From: Isoetes taiwanensis
Taxonomy: Eukaryota > Streptophyta > Lycopodiopsida > Isoetales > Isoetaceae
Length of the DNA: 64,000 bases
Assembly: GCA_021234155.1 (NCBI GenBank)
Contig: JAJEKV010000272.1
Coordinates: 1 to 64,000, forward strand
Reading direction: 5' to 3'
A program made the translations under genes and the position numbers. Below are positions 1 to 13,700 of the stretch, piece after piece; the stretch's first letter is position 1, and each line of letters starts with the position of its first letter. The notes beneath the pieces are model-generated. The model was not told the origin of the DNA, ran no database searches, and worked only from the letters and a program-made list of their open reading frames with translations.

Positions 1-49
1 GCTATCATCATGATATAAGTGTTTGAAACTTGGTTCCATCAAAAGCAAG

Positions 50-150
50 AGGAGAGGGTAAAGACAAAGAGAAGAGAAGAGAGAAAGAGAGGAGAGAGGG
101 AGAAAGAGAGAAGAGAGGAGAGAGAAAGAAGAGAGAGGTGAGAGAGAAAA
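50..150. repeat. GA-rich purine microsatellite
   Basis: The plus strand is almost pure purine here, an imperfect run of GAGA and GGAGA units. Such tracts are common in plant intergenic DNA. No gene is seen between it and about position 580, which is AT-rich. Confidence 0.8.
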
Positions 151-579
151 ATAATGCTTTATGTTTTAGGTAAACGATTTCGTTTTTCCCTATTTGGGAA
201 AAAAAAGAATGAGATAATCCAGGTTCAGGGTTTGAAACTGTGACAAACTTTTCAGCGTAAAAGGTTTTGATTCTGTAAAATTTATTTATTTTTTTATTTT
301 ATCTTACGAAATAAGAGTTTCGCTTCGCCAAAAAATGTTTTTAAGTGCACAAAAAAGGATATAAAAGAAAAATAAAAATTGAACCTCTGTAAAGCAAAAC
401 CTGCATTTTGGCTTATCGCGAAAAAATTCCAGCGAAGAGGTTTCTCACAACCGGAAAAATTCCGACTTAATTTTTTCTTGATTTTAGACGTATTATACTT
501 CAAATTTGTGCAGGTATCATTCGAATAATACGTGTTAATTGGAGTAAAAAAATTATACGATTTATACAATATTGAACCT

Positions 580-780
580 TTCCCTGATGCCAAGGCGGCT
601 CAAACATGCCACACGGGCACCAACATGCCACCTAGCCTCAAACATGCCAAGGTCGGTCAAGCACGCCACCTAGGCTCCATCACACCACCTAGAACAAAGT
701 TTAAAATGAAACGCACTTATTTAAGAAGTGCGTTTGAAAGATTCCTCTAAAAAATCTAAAACATCTTAAGATTCAGCTAA
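580..780 (-). repeat. dispersed repeat copy A with CATGCCA minisatellite
   Basis: This stretch holds a few units of the CATGCCA/CCACCTAGG minisatellite, followed by a block containing AAAATGAAACGCACTTATTT. The reverse complement of the same block, in the same order, lies at about 14,940-15,090. The two are therefore inverted copies of one dispersed family about 14 kb apart. Between 780 and 2,000 I see nothing but AT-rich DNA. Confidence 0.6.
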
Positions 781-2029
781 AAAGAGGCCTTGATTGTTTT
801 TAGCCAAAATTTATGCAAAACTTTTTCCTGAAAATAGTGATTTTGCATAGACAATTTAATGATAAGAAGTTCAAAAAAAAATAAAGTCCTAATTTGGGGG
901 GGTCAACAAACCATTCACCATTCTGCAAGCCAGTAACAACAAGTAGCAAAATAATGAAGATTAGAATGAGATGTTTTAACTTTTTTCATGAGCATTTACG
1001 AAATTGCATGCTGTAGAAGCCATCCAATATAATGCCACACAACAAATATAGGTTATGTTCTAAAAACTCAGAAATGCAATTATATGCAGCTATAAGCATA
1101 GCATACCATAACACCACATCTCGCTTTGACAACCCCTTCGGGATCATCTCAAAAGCGATACACATGGATATCCTCCACATGAGTTTAAATAAATAATATG
1201 TTCTAGTGTGAAAGGAACAATCCAGGGGACATCATGTGTAATGGATGTCATATGTATGCTATGTTACATGTTATGGTTATCAACATGGGCATGAAAAACT
1301 TCTTTGTACTTTTATTTGCTTGATGCATGCCAATAGTGCATACATCTCGACATCCGAATCTCATCATTAGTTTATATTTTGCACAAACAAAATTTTTCTC
1401 GTGAGAGATCTAGGCGTCTAAAATTTGCATCATTTGGTTTATATTTAACATATGATTATCAAAGAGAAATTTAGATTTAAGGTTGTTTTCGGTTCATTTG
1501 CCCAAAAATGTAATGCAATGAAATGATCATACCATATAGACATGGTTTGGGCATGAGCTTAAAAAATTTGTTACTATACAAATGCTAAGAATTTAGAAAT
1601 GGTTGAGCTATGTTAAGAATTTAGAACCTACTACTTATATTCAACATGTTAATCTAAGGAAAGGTTTTGAGATCTTTATTAGAATGCGGCATGTAGATCT
1701 AAGGAGGCTTTTGAGATATTTATTAGGCGCACCACAAGACAACTTTACGCCAATAGAAGAGTTTATAATTTGCTTACGGGATGAAAAGCTTTGTGCCTTT
1801 ACAAAATCGACAACATTGTATTTACGCTTTTTAAACACTAGCTTAGCAACTAAAGACTTGGGACACCTTACAAGGAAGAAAATGCCGATTTTTTCCTTCT
1901 AAATCACGATTAATAGCCACAACAATGCAAACCTAAAGATCTATGAAACTTGTATTTAAGAAGGAATCACCCTCAAATCATGAAAGATCACCGGTTTTGC
2001 GGTGGTGGTGCATAATCTTACGAGAATAC

Positions 2030-2310
2030 CATCATAAGTACCATCATAAACATCATAAGTAGTTATGAACATTATAACGTTCATTATAGTTTACCATCAT
2101 AAGTAGTCTATGAACATTATAAGTAGTTTACCATCATAAACCACAATAGATGCGCACTCATTGATAAAATCATTCATTCATTGATGCGCATTCCTTGACT
2201 GCATTCATTAATAAAATCGGTGCATTCATTAATAAAATCGAGCTGATAAAATCGTTCATTGACAAAAGCATTCATTCATTGATGCTGCATTCATTGATAA
2301 AATCGAGTTG
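2030..2310. repeat. ATCATAA / CATTGATAAAATCG tandem repeats
   Basis: Two adjoining degenerate arrays are visible. The first is built on CATCATAAGTAGT (about 2,030-2,150). The second is built on CATTCATTGATAAAATCG (about 2,160-2,310). Neither has coding signals. Positions 2,310-3,150 hold nothing recognisable. Confidence 0.7.
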
Positions 2311-3149
2311 TTTTTTGTCAAACAAAATAGATGGAAAAGCAGGCCATCAAAAGCATTTGTTAGTGTGCTCAGGTGACTTCAGATTCTTAAGTCTTTAGAA
2401 TGAGTTTTCAAACTAATATCAAGTAATTTTATTTTGGATAAATCCTCCCAACACATTTCTAACCTCTAATTTCTCTAATCCCTCCCTCATGCACTTGTGA
2501 TATCTTGCATCTAATATGTCGCCTAATATACGCACTTGTGAGATATTTGCAAAGGAAAAAATCATGCTTGGAATGGAGTAATCTACATGACCAACGAAAC
2601 AATCTTTACGGTTTTAGCTCCATGAACTTAAAAAAGATAGAAGCTTCTACCATGTCTTTGAGGCCTTCTCCATGTATAGAAGTTCAAAGTGTATCTCGGT
2701 CTTCTAGTTGGGAGTTCAAAGTGCGATCGAAAGAACCTTCGTCTACCAAAAAGCAGAGCGGTGTGTCGACCCAGGTGGGGTGAAACTCGGCTTCCCCTCA
2801 GAAAGCACCTCGTATGAAACCTTGAAAATCTTCGGCTCCATTTGCCGAAAACCTCTCAAACCCTCGCCCTGTTTACTACCCCATTTGCTATGAAACCTTG
2901 AAAACTTGGTGTGAAAACCTATTTTTGACCTGTGTGAAACTTGTTTGCATTGACACACATGACCAATGTTGAAACCCATGTGGTGAACAAAGGGCACTAA
3001 TAGAGTAGAACCTAAAAAAATTCTTCTTCAAAGCTTCTTGAAACTAAAAATAGACCCTTACCATCACTAACAAACTCTTGCCGCATCAACAAACACCTTA
3101 AATCGTTAGATTATCACAACCCTAATGCTTTCCTTGCACAAGTTTTCCT

Positions 3150-3665
3150 AGCCTCGGTATAAATTTATACCGTCAAAAGCATCTGGCATGTTTTAGCCAG
3201 GCAAAATCATATTATATCCATGGAATGCCAAGTTATAACCGTAAATAAAGTTCCATTTCCCAAAAATTCCTTGTTATAATGTATATTCCTTGTTATAATG
3301 TATGGAATTTATACGAAATGAATTTTTCAAGAGAGCTAAATGGTATAAATTTATACCACGACCTCCTTTATAAAAATTTCGGTATAATTTATCTTGCCCC
3401 CAATATTTTCATGTGGGAGATGGTATAAACTATACCGCTTGAGGCTCACCGGCGGGGTATAAATTTATACCACTCGAGTTCTTTCCTTGTATACTGCTTG
3501 AGCTCACGTAGTAGAAATTTGTATTGTTTGAGCTCATGCGGTATAAATTTATACCATTCAATAAATTCAATGTATCGCTTGAGCTCACGTTGTAAAAATT
3601 TATACCGTTTGGTGCAATGCCTCCCGAGCTCCCGTTTGGTATAAATTTATACTGTCCAATAACAT
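3150..3665. repeat. reiterated palindrome GGTATAAATTTATACC
   Basis: The 16-base palindrome GGTATAAATTTATACC or a near variant recurs roughly ten times in about 500 bases, often beside GAGCTCACG or CTCGAG. Each copy is self-complementary, so the block could form serial cruciforms or be a clustered protein-binding site. One minus-strand reading frame stays open across it, but its residues simply follow the repeat. Confidence 0.75.
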
Positions 3666-3869
3666 GGGGAACATTAATGCTTAATGAACTAAATCTAAAA
3701 AACACCTTTTTATGAAACAACCATGTTGTACGATTACCTGGTAACCAAAAAATGCATTTTGGAGCAACTATAAGGCGAAGCTCACAAGTTGCATGTTGTG
3801 ACTCAAACAATAAAGCAGGATTTCATTAATTGGATAAAATAATGCAATTTTGAGAATTTTAAGCACACC

Positions 3870-4890
3870 TTATTTGCTCAAGCACGAATACTTTCACCTA
3901 GTTCTCGAGCCCAACAAACATGAGGTAATTAACATACACATATACATACAAATGATGTGTTATACTTGTACGTGTACATGATACATGTAGAAGCCCAATA
4001 ATGGCCCTATATTCTACACCAATAATTCACAACAATAATTTCACTTGACTATAAAAACAGCTCGACTCGGGGGTAGAGATCATTCATCTTCCATGATGCC
4101 TCGTCGACATGATCATTGGTGCTCGTGAAAGACGATCCGATGAATTTAAGAAAATGGTGTTAGTCTTGAGCTGGAAAAATCCAAACGAGTCTTGAATGAA
4201 TGCACAAGAAATGGTGTTAGTCTTGATCCATGGCTCATGGGTAATCTAAGTAAGGATGTAAAGCATTAGAATGATGGTCTGCGAGTATAGTGCGATGTGC
4301 TATCCCACCTCCAGGAAGCTCAATCGTGTTAAAGTCCACATTCATATTAGTATGGCTTCCATGCGATCAAATAGATCTATGAATAGTTCACCCTCCAATC
4401 ATTTCCCTTCACTATAATGGCATCGGGCTAAGCTTTCCCCCATGGATTTTTGTTGATGATATCAAGTGAATGAGCCAAGATCATTTAGCTAATAATCTTT
4501 CTTCTAATAATGACATGGGTTCGTTAATAACTAAGTAAGGATGCGGTCAATAGCATTATGAATAAGGATGTAATATCGCATATAGTGTTAGCTATGTAAG
4601 GATATAATACCACAATATATTGTTTGATGTATCATGTGTGTGCTACTTTCGACTTCGGTATATGCATGGCGGTTACTAATTTCAACCACACCTAAATTAC
4701 TCAAGCACCGTTTTAAAAGCATACATATATCCATACGAAAGATGTATTATACTTCTATTTATACAGCGGTCTTATACACGAGCAATAATGGGGCGAAGTC
4801 AAGCCCAATAATTCACCTCAATCATTCTACTTCACTATAAAAGCTTCTCACTTGGGGCTAAAGTTCACTCTTCTCCCATGGATTTTAGCC
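3870..4890. repeat. diverged direct duplication
   Basis: Phrases such as CCCAATAATTCACCTCAAT and CACTATAAAA occur near 4,010-4,070 and again near 4,800-4,850, with a partial copy near 4,400. The spacing is about 800 bases and the copies are clearly diverged. Nothing coding is recognised, and the stretch on to 5,240 is featureless. Confidence 0.5.
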
Positions 4891-5239
4891 TTCATCGGTT
4901 CACCACATCGAGGCGATCAAGTGCTCAATGAGCCACTCGATCTTGTTGGTTGACTGAGCAGGCATCTTCTTCTTGATCCTACCGCGAAGAAAAGCTTTGG
5001 CGCAGATTTGTTGCCTGCGTCAATTAGTGTAATGATCCATCTGATTTGGCTTCACGGCGAATGAGCTATGAGATATCGGGGATCACTACTACAGATCGAA
5101 GATGAATGAATCACTGTTTAGCATTGTATAGTGTAAGAGCTCTTGTGTTGAGATGAAAAGCAGCGAGGCGTAATGAATAATAACTAGTCTATTGTAACTT
5201 TCATGTTATGAATGATATAGTAATTATGTAAAAGAGCAT

Positions 5240-8170
5240 TGCATACCTCAAAGAGTTCTCATCATAGGTCCTTAGCTTCTTTAGCCACTAATTCTTGCCC
5301 GAGCCAGAACACTATTGGGGATCACCAGCGACAATGGCACGGTCTCTACGGCCCAACCATAGTCTATTGTTTTCAAAGGTTGGTAGCGTGGCGGGTCATT
5401 AGGATTGGGTCTCTCAATTCTTGCTCCACCAATCCCTATCTTGCATTGCATATGAGGGTTCCCTTTTACGGCAATGAGGTTCAAACCAAGAGACAAACAC
5501 CTCTTCGTAATGTGGGAATTAGGGTCCTCTATTGGGTCCTCTTCGGCAAAAAAGCCATCCATGTCGGGCGGTTATCATGTGGTACGATTAGCAAGAGCAT
5601 TCCTTTCTTGACATCTTGGTAGGGGTCGAATATTTCAGCTGGGTTCTTGGGTCTGCAGAAAGGCCCAACGTAATTAGATGTTTCAATGTGCTCATCCACA
5701 AACACTATTCCGGGTTCTTCAATGCACTTTGCACAGTTTGGGCAGAAATCTGAATGACGAGCTCTAGGGCTGCGCGTCACCAAGCACTTTCATGACAAAA
5801 AGGTGGACCCGGGTAGTCAATAACTTCATTCATATATGTGTTGGACCATGACTTATCGCCGACTCTAGAAATAGCTGCCCGATTGCATCATGTACTTGGC
5901 AATAGAGGCTCTTAATGCACCTATATCTTCGAGGCTCCCATATGGGTGCGGGACCTTAGGTGACCCTCTCGGAATCATAGGTAAACCTTGGGCATCCTCC
6001 TTCCACATTCGATTCCCTGGGGAGCCACTCCCTATGCCCAGCCTCATCTTGTAGAACATTAGTGGCCATCCATCCTTCATGCAAAACTTGAAGAGTAGAG
6101 GTTCAAGTGACCACATAAGCGGTCCTTCTTATCGGGGATAAAACCTTTCACGAATTCCTTCCAATCGGGAACCTCTGTCACAAGGTAAGGTAAAAGGAGC
6201 CTTTGAACTACATTTGCTGAAGAGTTGCATAAGCTCGGAATAGTCAATGCATCGATCTTCTCATTAGAGTAGAGTAGTTTCCAAATAGGGCATCTATGTC
6301 GCCGTGGGTGTGTCCAACCATCATGAATCCGGTGCACTTGATCAAAGACACCTAACCAAACCAAGTATGACAAGTAAGAGAAAAGATATCTATTCTTATT
6401 ACGACTGAGCAATTATCTATTTGCAAGTAAAGCCTCCTAGGCAACTTGTTTGCTACCATGGGGCCTTTGATAGGAGGCATAAAATCATTTTCTTGCCATT
6501 CATCATTTTTGTCCTAAGGTTATACGTGTTTAAAATTTTAACCCGGTGCTTTTCGGGGCCTGATCTGTATCTCTCAAATGGCCCCAATTATCCTCGGATT
6601 TATTCTCCAGTGTCTTCAAGGTATGATTCAAAGATCCCACATGAAAATTAGAATCATCGGGGCGGAGGTCCATGAGAAGTGGCCCAAGGCACCTATACCA
6701 TGTAGTGCATGAGAGCACACTGCCAACAACGACCTTGATCGTTCACCCCTCCATCTGAGACTTTGCTAGCTTCTCTAGGCGAGGGACCATGGTCTTATTC
6801 TGATCCATCTTATCATGTATAATGGTTAAAAGCGTGCTTTCGGGAGATCTATGAGACAAAGCTCTCGGGACCGATAAAGGCTCCTGCATGAAATCAGGAG
6901 CGTCATATGCGATTTTTCTCTCTATTGCAAGTACCCTTCTTTCGTTTGGATCTACGGTCTTAGCAAGCTTTTCCTTTATGACAATCACGGGTGTTACACT
7001 TGGAAAATGCTATCCTCTTAGCTATTGCTACCTACGAATGATTCTCTTTCAAAGCGGGCGAGTGAAAGGGCCGAAGGAGAAATATGCTTACTGTCATCGT
7101 AGCGGTAATATCTACTTCTTGGTGTATATCCTTCTTAGTCAATCTGAAGGTAGCCTCTTAACATTTTATACGCTACCCTCGCTCGTAATTTTCGGCGGTG
7201 TGGCATCGTCTGCGTTTTCATCTATGAACATGGATAGCACGGCATTACCCCGCCAAAGTATGAGACCTTGGCTTCTTAGACCCGATATTTCCGTGCTTTC
7301 GGCAATTACATGGCCGTCATTGAAGAGCTTCTTCCACTTGTAAAAGTGGAAATGGAATTCCATAGGCTTTATACCCCATGCTTTACCACTAAAATCATTT
7401 TTGTTTGTTATTCAACATCGGTTTGCGGACTACACCATTCCGGAACAAAGATCTAGCATGTTATATGCAAAGGTTGTCGCTTCGGAGGGACTTCATGTTC
7501 GGTAAAGGTTCTCATGCAAGCTATTTCACGGGATGTAAAATTTCCATGACATCGATTCATGCGGCCGGTGATGACTGAAGTCTAGAATAGCCCGACACTA
7601 GTTTTTCTTTCACATTTAGTCATCTTCCGGCCCGTGTCACAGGTCTCCGATTGACCATCTTTGTAAAGGTCTCTTTTTGGTGATGCCAATTTGGGTCTAA
7701 TGGGTAAGGTTCATTCTCCACATCCTTCTCCTTCATCCCAACCACAAAAGTAGAAGCTGGAATGTTATCAACAAGCCACGAGGGCTATGGGCCATCTCAC
7801 AAGGTCATGCGGTTGGGGCATTTACGCACGGGCCTGGCGGCGCATAGAGATCTTTTCGGGCATTGGAAAAATGCTCATGATAGTAGCGACTATCGAGGCC
7901 TTCCCCTAACTTCACGTCGGACCTGACATGGTTTGGATCGGCAAAAGCGATAACACCATAGGCATAAGCCATGTGGCGGCATTCATGCATGAGTGTGCCC
8001 GCCTTCTCAACTAACTCATCTCTAGAAAGCCCTTGCACATGATTCGTCTCATTCTTGGCTAACCCCTCATTCCCTCTGTCACTGCCCGGTCTATCGCGTT
8101 TTATCGAATTGGTGGGGTGCAAGCTTCCTCCTGTCTATCAAGTTGGCGACAATGTCCTTCTTGTACCACA
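5240..8170 (-). pseudogene. long decayed coding block, unknown family
   Basis: Read right to left, the minus strand gives a chain of open segments that hand over between frames: about 8,170-7,805, 7,740-7,500, 7,400-7,166, 7,000-6,530, 6,412-6,140, 6,116-5,865, 5,783-5,570 and 5,562-5,281. Together they could represent roughly 900 residues broken by eight or more indels and stops. Visible features are a charged N-terminal part with the start MEIEKWVKSGDF, a HECRH segment, a WKKLFNDG segment, and a Cys cluster CPNCAKC near the C-terminal end. I do not recognise the family. The evidence for former coding is the long low-stop stretches and the protein-like composition on one strand, not a homology match. 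It could be an old transposon, an endogenous virus-like gene or a host pseudogene. Confidence 0.4.
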
Positions 8171-10700
8171 ACACAAAAGTCCCCCGACTTCACCCATTTT
8201 TCTATTTCCATTTAAGAATTGGTAGCGGCAAGCTGTCTATCGAACATTCACAATTGAAACAACAACCATACCCTCGGGACGGATTCGAATTGTGATGGCT
8301 TCGAAATTGTGGACTCTTCTTACGCCACCTTTTTCCCCGCCCGGTCTGGTGAGATTACATCTGCCATCCACGCAAACAAAAGGTCGTGAATAAGCGGCGC
8401 GATCTCGTAAGCAAAAAGCCTTGTCATCATAAAAGTACTACAAAAATAGCAAGCCCGAAAAATAAAAATGGTCGGGACTTTTCGCCACAGCGATCTTTAT
8501 CGAGCATGGGTAAAAGCAGCGGTCGCGCTTTTGCAAGCATTCCACTGATGTTTGTTTCGATAAGAACTCGTGCAAATCACATTTCGAGGCTAGCTAGTGG
8601 TTTCAACTCAAAGTTATCGATAGCTGGGAGTTCTTTGATCAATAGCAAGTGTAGATGGTTGAAGGTATCGCGACCGCGATCTCGTCGAGCACAAAAGTTA
8701 AACGATTGACGCACAGACTAAAGCATTACTCATACCTCACAGAATACGGCGGCGTCAACGTCAACATGGAGAAAAGCGGTGTTTTGTTTCATCCACATGG
8801 AGAAAACGTTTACATTGTATAATAAACACACGAGTGCAGGGTTTGCTTAGAACATCTATTTTTACATAGTTGCAACAAAGTATCGGGGAGGTATCTTATC
8901 AATCCATGCAATACATAGTGATGTTAGTCACGAGAGACTTCGAGATTGTAGTTATAATTGAAATTCAGTGCAACATAAACGTTGAGTTCACTTCAGTGAG
9001 GGATATGCATCAGAATAGGCCTTTTACCTCACCCGAAACCCTGAATTCGATGCAGTTGAAGATTTCCAAATGTGTAGTGGCGGATTGCAAGCGGATTAAC
9101 AGCGCCCTCGTCAGCGCCTTCAATGGATTGGCGATTCTGCAGCAAATCGCCACCCGAACTTGGCGAAGCGGCGCGACTCGGCGTCTCGAAGATCTTGCAA
9201 AACAATGAAATTTGAATTGGCTTTTCCCGCTTTCACTTTAAAGGTTTGTTCTCGAATTCAAATTTCTGATCCTTTGTCCGTCAAGTAAACGGCAATTTTT
9301 TGGGGCATTTATGGCTGCATAATGTGTGGTCGAAATTACGGCCCGAAATTGAGCAGCGGGCGTCAAGTTGATAAAGACCTTTTATGCGGATTACTTGCCT
9401 TTCGGGGCCGGGTATATTCATACGACCCGCATTAATGTTAGGGGAATAAATATGGCCGGCCGGCCGGTAATTATTACTTCCGGCGTCACGCCATTATGGG
9501 GTAACCGCGATTTTTCAAAGCGCCATTATGATGGGCGGGCAATTAATTTCAGCGGCGCGTTCTATAAATTGAAACTTCAGAACATTTAAAACAAATTTCA
9601 ACTCCGCGATTTCTTTAAAGCGCCTAAGCGCCTTAGCCCTCGGCGCCTTCTCGAGCCTCTCAAAAGGACTCTAATTTCGTACTCGGCCGGCCAGCGATCC
9701 CATGGCACCTAAGGACTCCCTCGAGAGAGGTAATTTCTAACATTTCAGCTCAGCAAGATCAGCGGCAGCGATCTTGCCTACTAGAACTTCTATTGTTTTC
9801 ATAAGTATAGCTGCTTTCGGCCAAGATCGGCGGCGGTCTTGCTTGCTAAATTTTGTAATTTCTTGATAGCGGTCTTCATAAGTGTAGCTGCTCAACAAAG
9901 ATCGCGACGCGGTCTTCTTGAGCATAGATTTTCTTTCTTGCGATGTTCATGAGTAGTAGTGTAGTAGGTCACTAGGATCGCGGCCGCGATGTTCGTGAAG
10001 CGGTGGAGTTGTTTTGTTGCCCGTGCTTAAGCGCTACACAACGCCGGCAGCGATAGTGTGGAGTGCTATTTTAATTTGTTTGGCGGGATGCGATCGGCGT
10101 TTCTCTCTGATGGTTTATACCTTTTCATTTGCACCACATTTATCGCGACCTACCGGGCACTCACCCGCGATCTTTTTGTTTACAGCACTTGCTTCGTTAG
10201 AGGGACGGATGTCGAGCCGTCCATTATTATAACCCCTTCAATGAAAAGGAAATGGTGTATTGAGATTACCGCAGGCTATACCACATTAAGGGTGACCTTG
10301 AAAAGGACTGTGCACATTTTACGCGTCTTTGGGAAAAACACGAGGGCGTTGAACAAGTTGGCATAGTGGTGGCAATGTGGGAAGGCCACGAAGAACAATG
10401 TGCAAGATGCTATCATATGCGGCATTGAGGACACACAAGGCGGTTCTGAGGACATTTTGAAACACAATTATGACCCATCTCGACGGTGACCAAAATGAAC
10501 AAGCCCGACCAGGAGTGCACTCGATAAGAACAGTAGAAACATGAAATGGCGGAGGGTTTTTTATGACCCATATATGGGAGGGTATTTTTTCTTCTGAATT
10601 CCGAAATATGAATTATATTTTTCTTAGGAAATTTCCATATAAGGGATAATTTCTTTTAACCTATCTGCGCAAAATAGAACAAGCGCACCCCGACCGGGGA
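8170..10700. other. GC-rich gap between two divergent decayed blocks
   Basis: This stretch separates the minus-strand block on its left from the plus-strand block on its right. Base composition changes to frequent CGGC and GATCGCG motifs. Several short open frames occur (for example 9,368-9,589 on the plus strand) but none is recognised. A TATA-like TTCTATAAATTG lies near 9,560. The position would suit a bidirectional regulatory region of a former element, which is inference only. Confidence 0.3.
9745..9915. repeat. degenerate ~65-bp tandem repeat with GATCGGCGGCG core
   Basis: Three imperfect units contain an AAGATCRGCGGCRG-like motif followed by CTTCATAAGTGTAGCTGCT. The core is partly self-complementary, with GATC...CGATC and CGCGGCCGCG flavours. 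Related GATCGCG motifs also occur at about 8,665 and 9,975. Confidence 0.5.
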
Positions 10701-13700
10701 AAACGTCCCCCGTCGGCTAAGGGTTATGGCTGGTTGTTGCCATCCTATGAATCTCTCTCTTTGTCGGGAATAAAGGGAAAGCGAGACATATTGCTAGGGT
10801 TTCGGCATGCGAGAAATGGTTTGTCTGAGACAAAAGCCTCCATTTGTGCCTTGAAAGCGATTCGGGACGAGAAGATGCCCTCCGTCATGGACACCAATTG
10901 GCTAAGCCGTGGCCAAGAAAAAGGCTGTGAAAGCCTATTGCTACTTTGGGAGAGACATCAGCACCAAAGAGGTGGTTCAAGAACCACAATCCACGATAAA
11001 CCCCTCGGTATTGTTAACCCTACTCTTCCTCTTGCTATGAAGGCCCGGATAGCACTACATCTGGTGGATTTATTCAAAAAACTCCCTCCTTTCAGAATTA
11101 GCCTTAGGAATCGACACCTCTTTGAAGATAGCCCGCGACCGGCCGGTTCTCAAAACCCCCGATTCACGGATGCCTCCTCTAGACTAGCATTGACATGGCC
11201 CCCTTTTGCCATTCGGTCGAGTTGAAGTTCAATCCAGAAGAGGAGCATGCAAGATGGCGAGAGCAAACCACTTTCGAAGCTTGAGCGGTTCAAAGGTTCT
11301 ACCCCTTAGGGGTTAATTGGTTTACAAAGATTTCTATTTTTGATTGTGAACCTGCACCCAGCAAACTTGACACCGAGAATGCGATCAAATGACCATGTTC
11401 AAACTACGGTTAAAAGCTTCAAGACATACCTGACGAGAGGTCGACACTGGCGGCGTCGTTAGTTTGACCCTATTACCAAGTAACTAATTCTTTATCTTTT
11501 GGACACTTTCGTTATGTAGATTTGACGGACGGTTTGTCTATCTTTCGGGAGGAGGGTGACATGGAGCAATCAGAAGATTTGAAGGGCAAGAAATTTTATA
11601 TTATTTCGGCAACCCGGTATTCTTATTTTGCACAACTCCTTTGTTGATCGTCGTGAGGGATTCGGCGACAGCGAGAATTTGCCAAAGTATATGCTAGGAA
11701 GATCAAAGGGTGCTCAGCGGAAATCTTCTGGACAAGGAATATATAGAGTTGAGTATTCAATGCAGCGAAGTAATTGCAAACAGGTGTCTGAGAGAGCCCG
11801 ATTGAAAAGCTGCAACAACCGTCATCGGCCTAAAGGCTTATGGCTGTCCTCCACAAGGACCTATAGGGACAGCTAAAACTTCAGCTTGGAAGGTATTTAT
11901 TTATTTTCTACTCGCCAAGTTTGACGCGATCTTGATGACCTTGAAATTGCCTGCGGGATTTCCATGAAATTACAGCGACCACCTTGAAAGTCACGGGGAG
12001 CTTAAGGATGAAAAACAATTCATTTTATGGATGAGAAGGTTTTCAAGAAGTTAATGGAAGTTGCGGTATGTGGGTGAGTCGTAAACTAAGTGGCGACCAT
12101 GGTGACTTTCGGACAAGCCATCGAAAAGACTTCTTTAACAAGACACGGCTCCGGTTGCTCTGAGGTATGTCGAATCGAGGAGGTGTCCGTACTTCGATTC
12201 GATGAGATTATAGAAGGCAAGACCTATTTAAAGGTGCGGCCCAGGGTTATAGCGGGGAGATTTGATTGCAAACAACGGGCCCGACATCAGAACCCTCACT
12301 TTTATGGCGAGAAATTTTATCTTATGCCACAAATTTCTTTGCAAAGGATTTCTATATTTGGGACCGAATTGCTTGGGGCTTTTCGATTTGGTGAGCAGAG
12401 AATCTTGGACATATCGAAATCGATGAGAATACGTGAAGGCTAACTATAACAAGGATCATACACTTGGTAACCTACCTGTAGCCTTTTGGAGCCCGGTCGA
12501 GGGAATATTCTAAAGCGAAGAGGCTAGAAAAAAAAAAGGAAAAAGAAATATTGTCATAGCGGTGACAAAGGATGGCATCCTACTTCCTCCCAAAGTGTAA
12601 TGGAGAATCGACATTGATATTTATTGACATCAAAGGGATAAACAAGGTATGGGATTGCAAGAAATACGAGATCTATTTACAAGGATAGCTACCATGGCCG
12701 AATGCCAAAGTTTATCACATGGTCATTATCATGTATTTCGATGAATTTGCCCAATTGCTTATACGGTCGAGGAAGCAAATTCAGCATGGTGGCTACCTAT
12801 CTTTAGGTTCTTATGAAGAAATGGGATGGGAGAGCAAGCGAAGGGTGAAAGAACATGATTACTTTATTAGTCATATGTGCATTAACGGGAGTGATGTTAG
12901 TGTAGCACACTGTGCAAACCCGATTTGGAGCTTCACCTATCTCCACACGGCAAGGCTCCTAAGTCAACACCATTGCCTCCAATGCGCTAACGGGTAATGA
13001 GGATGCCGACGAGAAGATAAAAAGAAATATCGGACTTTTTTACGGGCAAACCAAGATTCAAATGGGCGGCAATGGAAGGAGATCTTGTATTGAAATGCCG
13101 GTGAAAACCTCCTATGCCTACCATATTGTTGAGCGGTGGTGGTGCCGATGGTTGCGTTACGGATTTCTTTTTTGGCTGGGGCGGCTTCGTGTTGCTCTTA
13201 TGCAAGGCAAAAGAGCATGGCTTTTCGAAAGTTCAGGGTAAAAAGTGTGCCATTTCTGCGAGGCGTTCTTTGAAGCGCTTGATAAAATGGCCAATCAAAG
13301 TACGGATGGGTTTGAAGAAGAGGAGAAAGTAGAGAATGTTGAGCTGATCCAGCTCAACCCGACATCGATATCACCCAAAACACGAGATCTATCAAAGTTG
13401 GATTCCATTTTGGAAAACCTCGATGCTAAGTCCCCTGAAGAGAGAATGCAAGAAACAAAGCGGCTTGCTTGAAGAGGCGGAAAAAGGTATAGAAGCCACG
13501 GAGCCCACTTTTCAAAAATTGAGTGCACTTAATGAGAAGCTTGATGGGTACATGCCTTTCTTGACAGGCGAACATAAGTTTGAATCGTGTGGAAGTAGAA
13601 CACATGGAAGCAGACCACCGGCACATGGAAGCGGACCAACGACACATGGAGGCCCGACCAAGATGAGGTTCTTGGGACCACGGGGAGCATCGGTACACAC

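Noticed and set aside
294-593. 99-residue minus-strand frame
   Set aside because: Phe/Lys-rich translation of AT-rich DNA with no recognisable domain.
12090-12997. KVRPRVIAG and a later GSD segment suggested a viral polymerase-like fold
   Set aside because: No motif A or B could be found between them and GSD is not the GDD triad; the resemblance is too weak to name.
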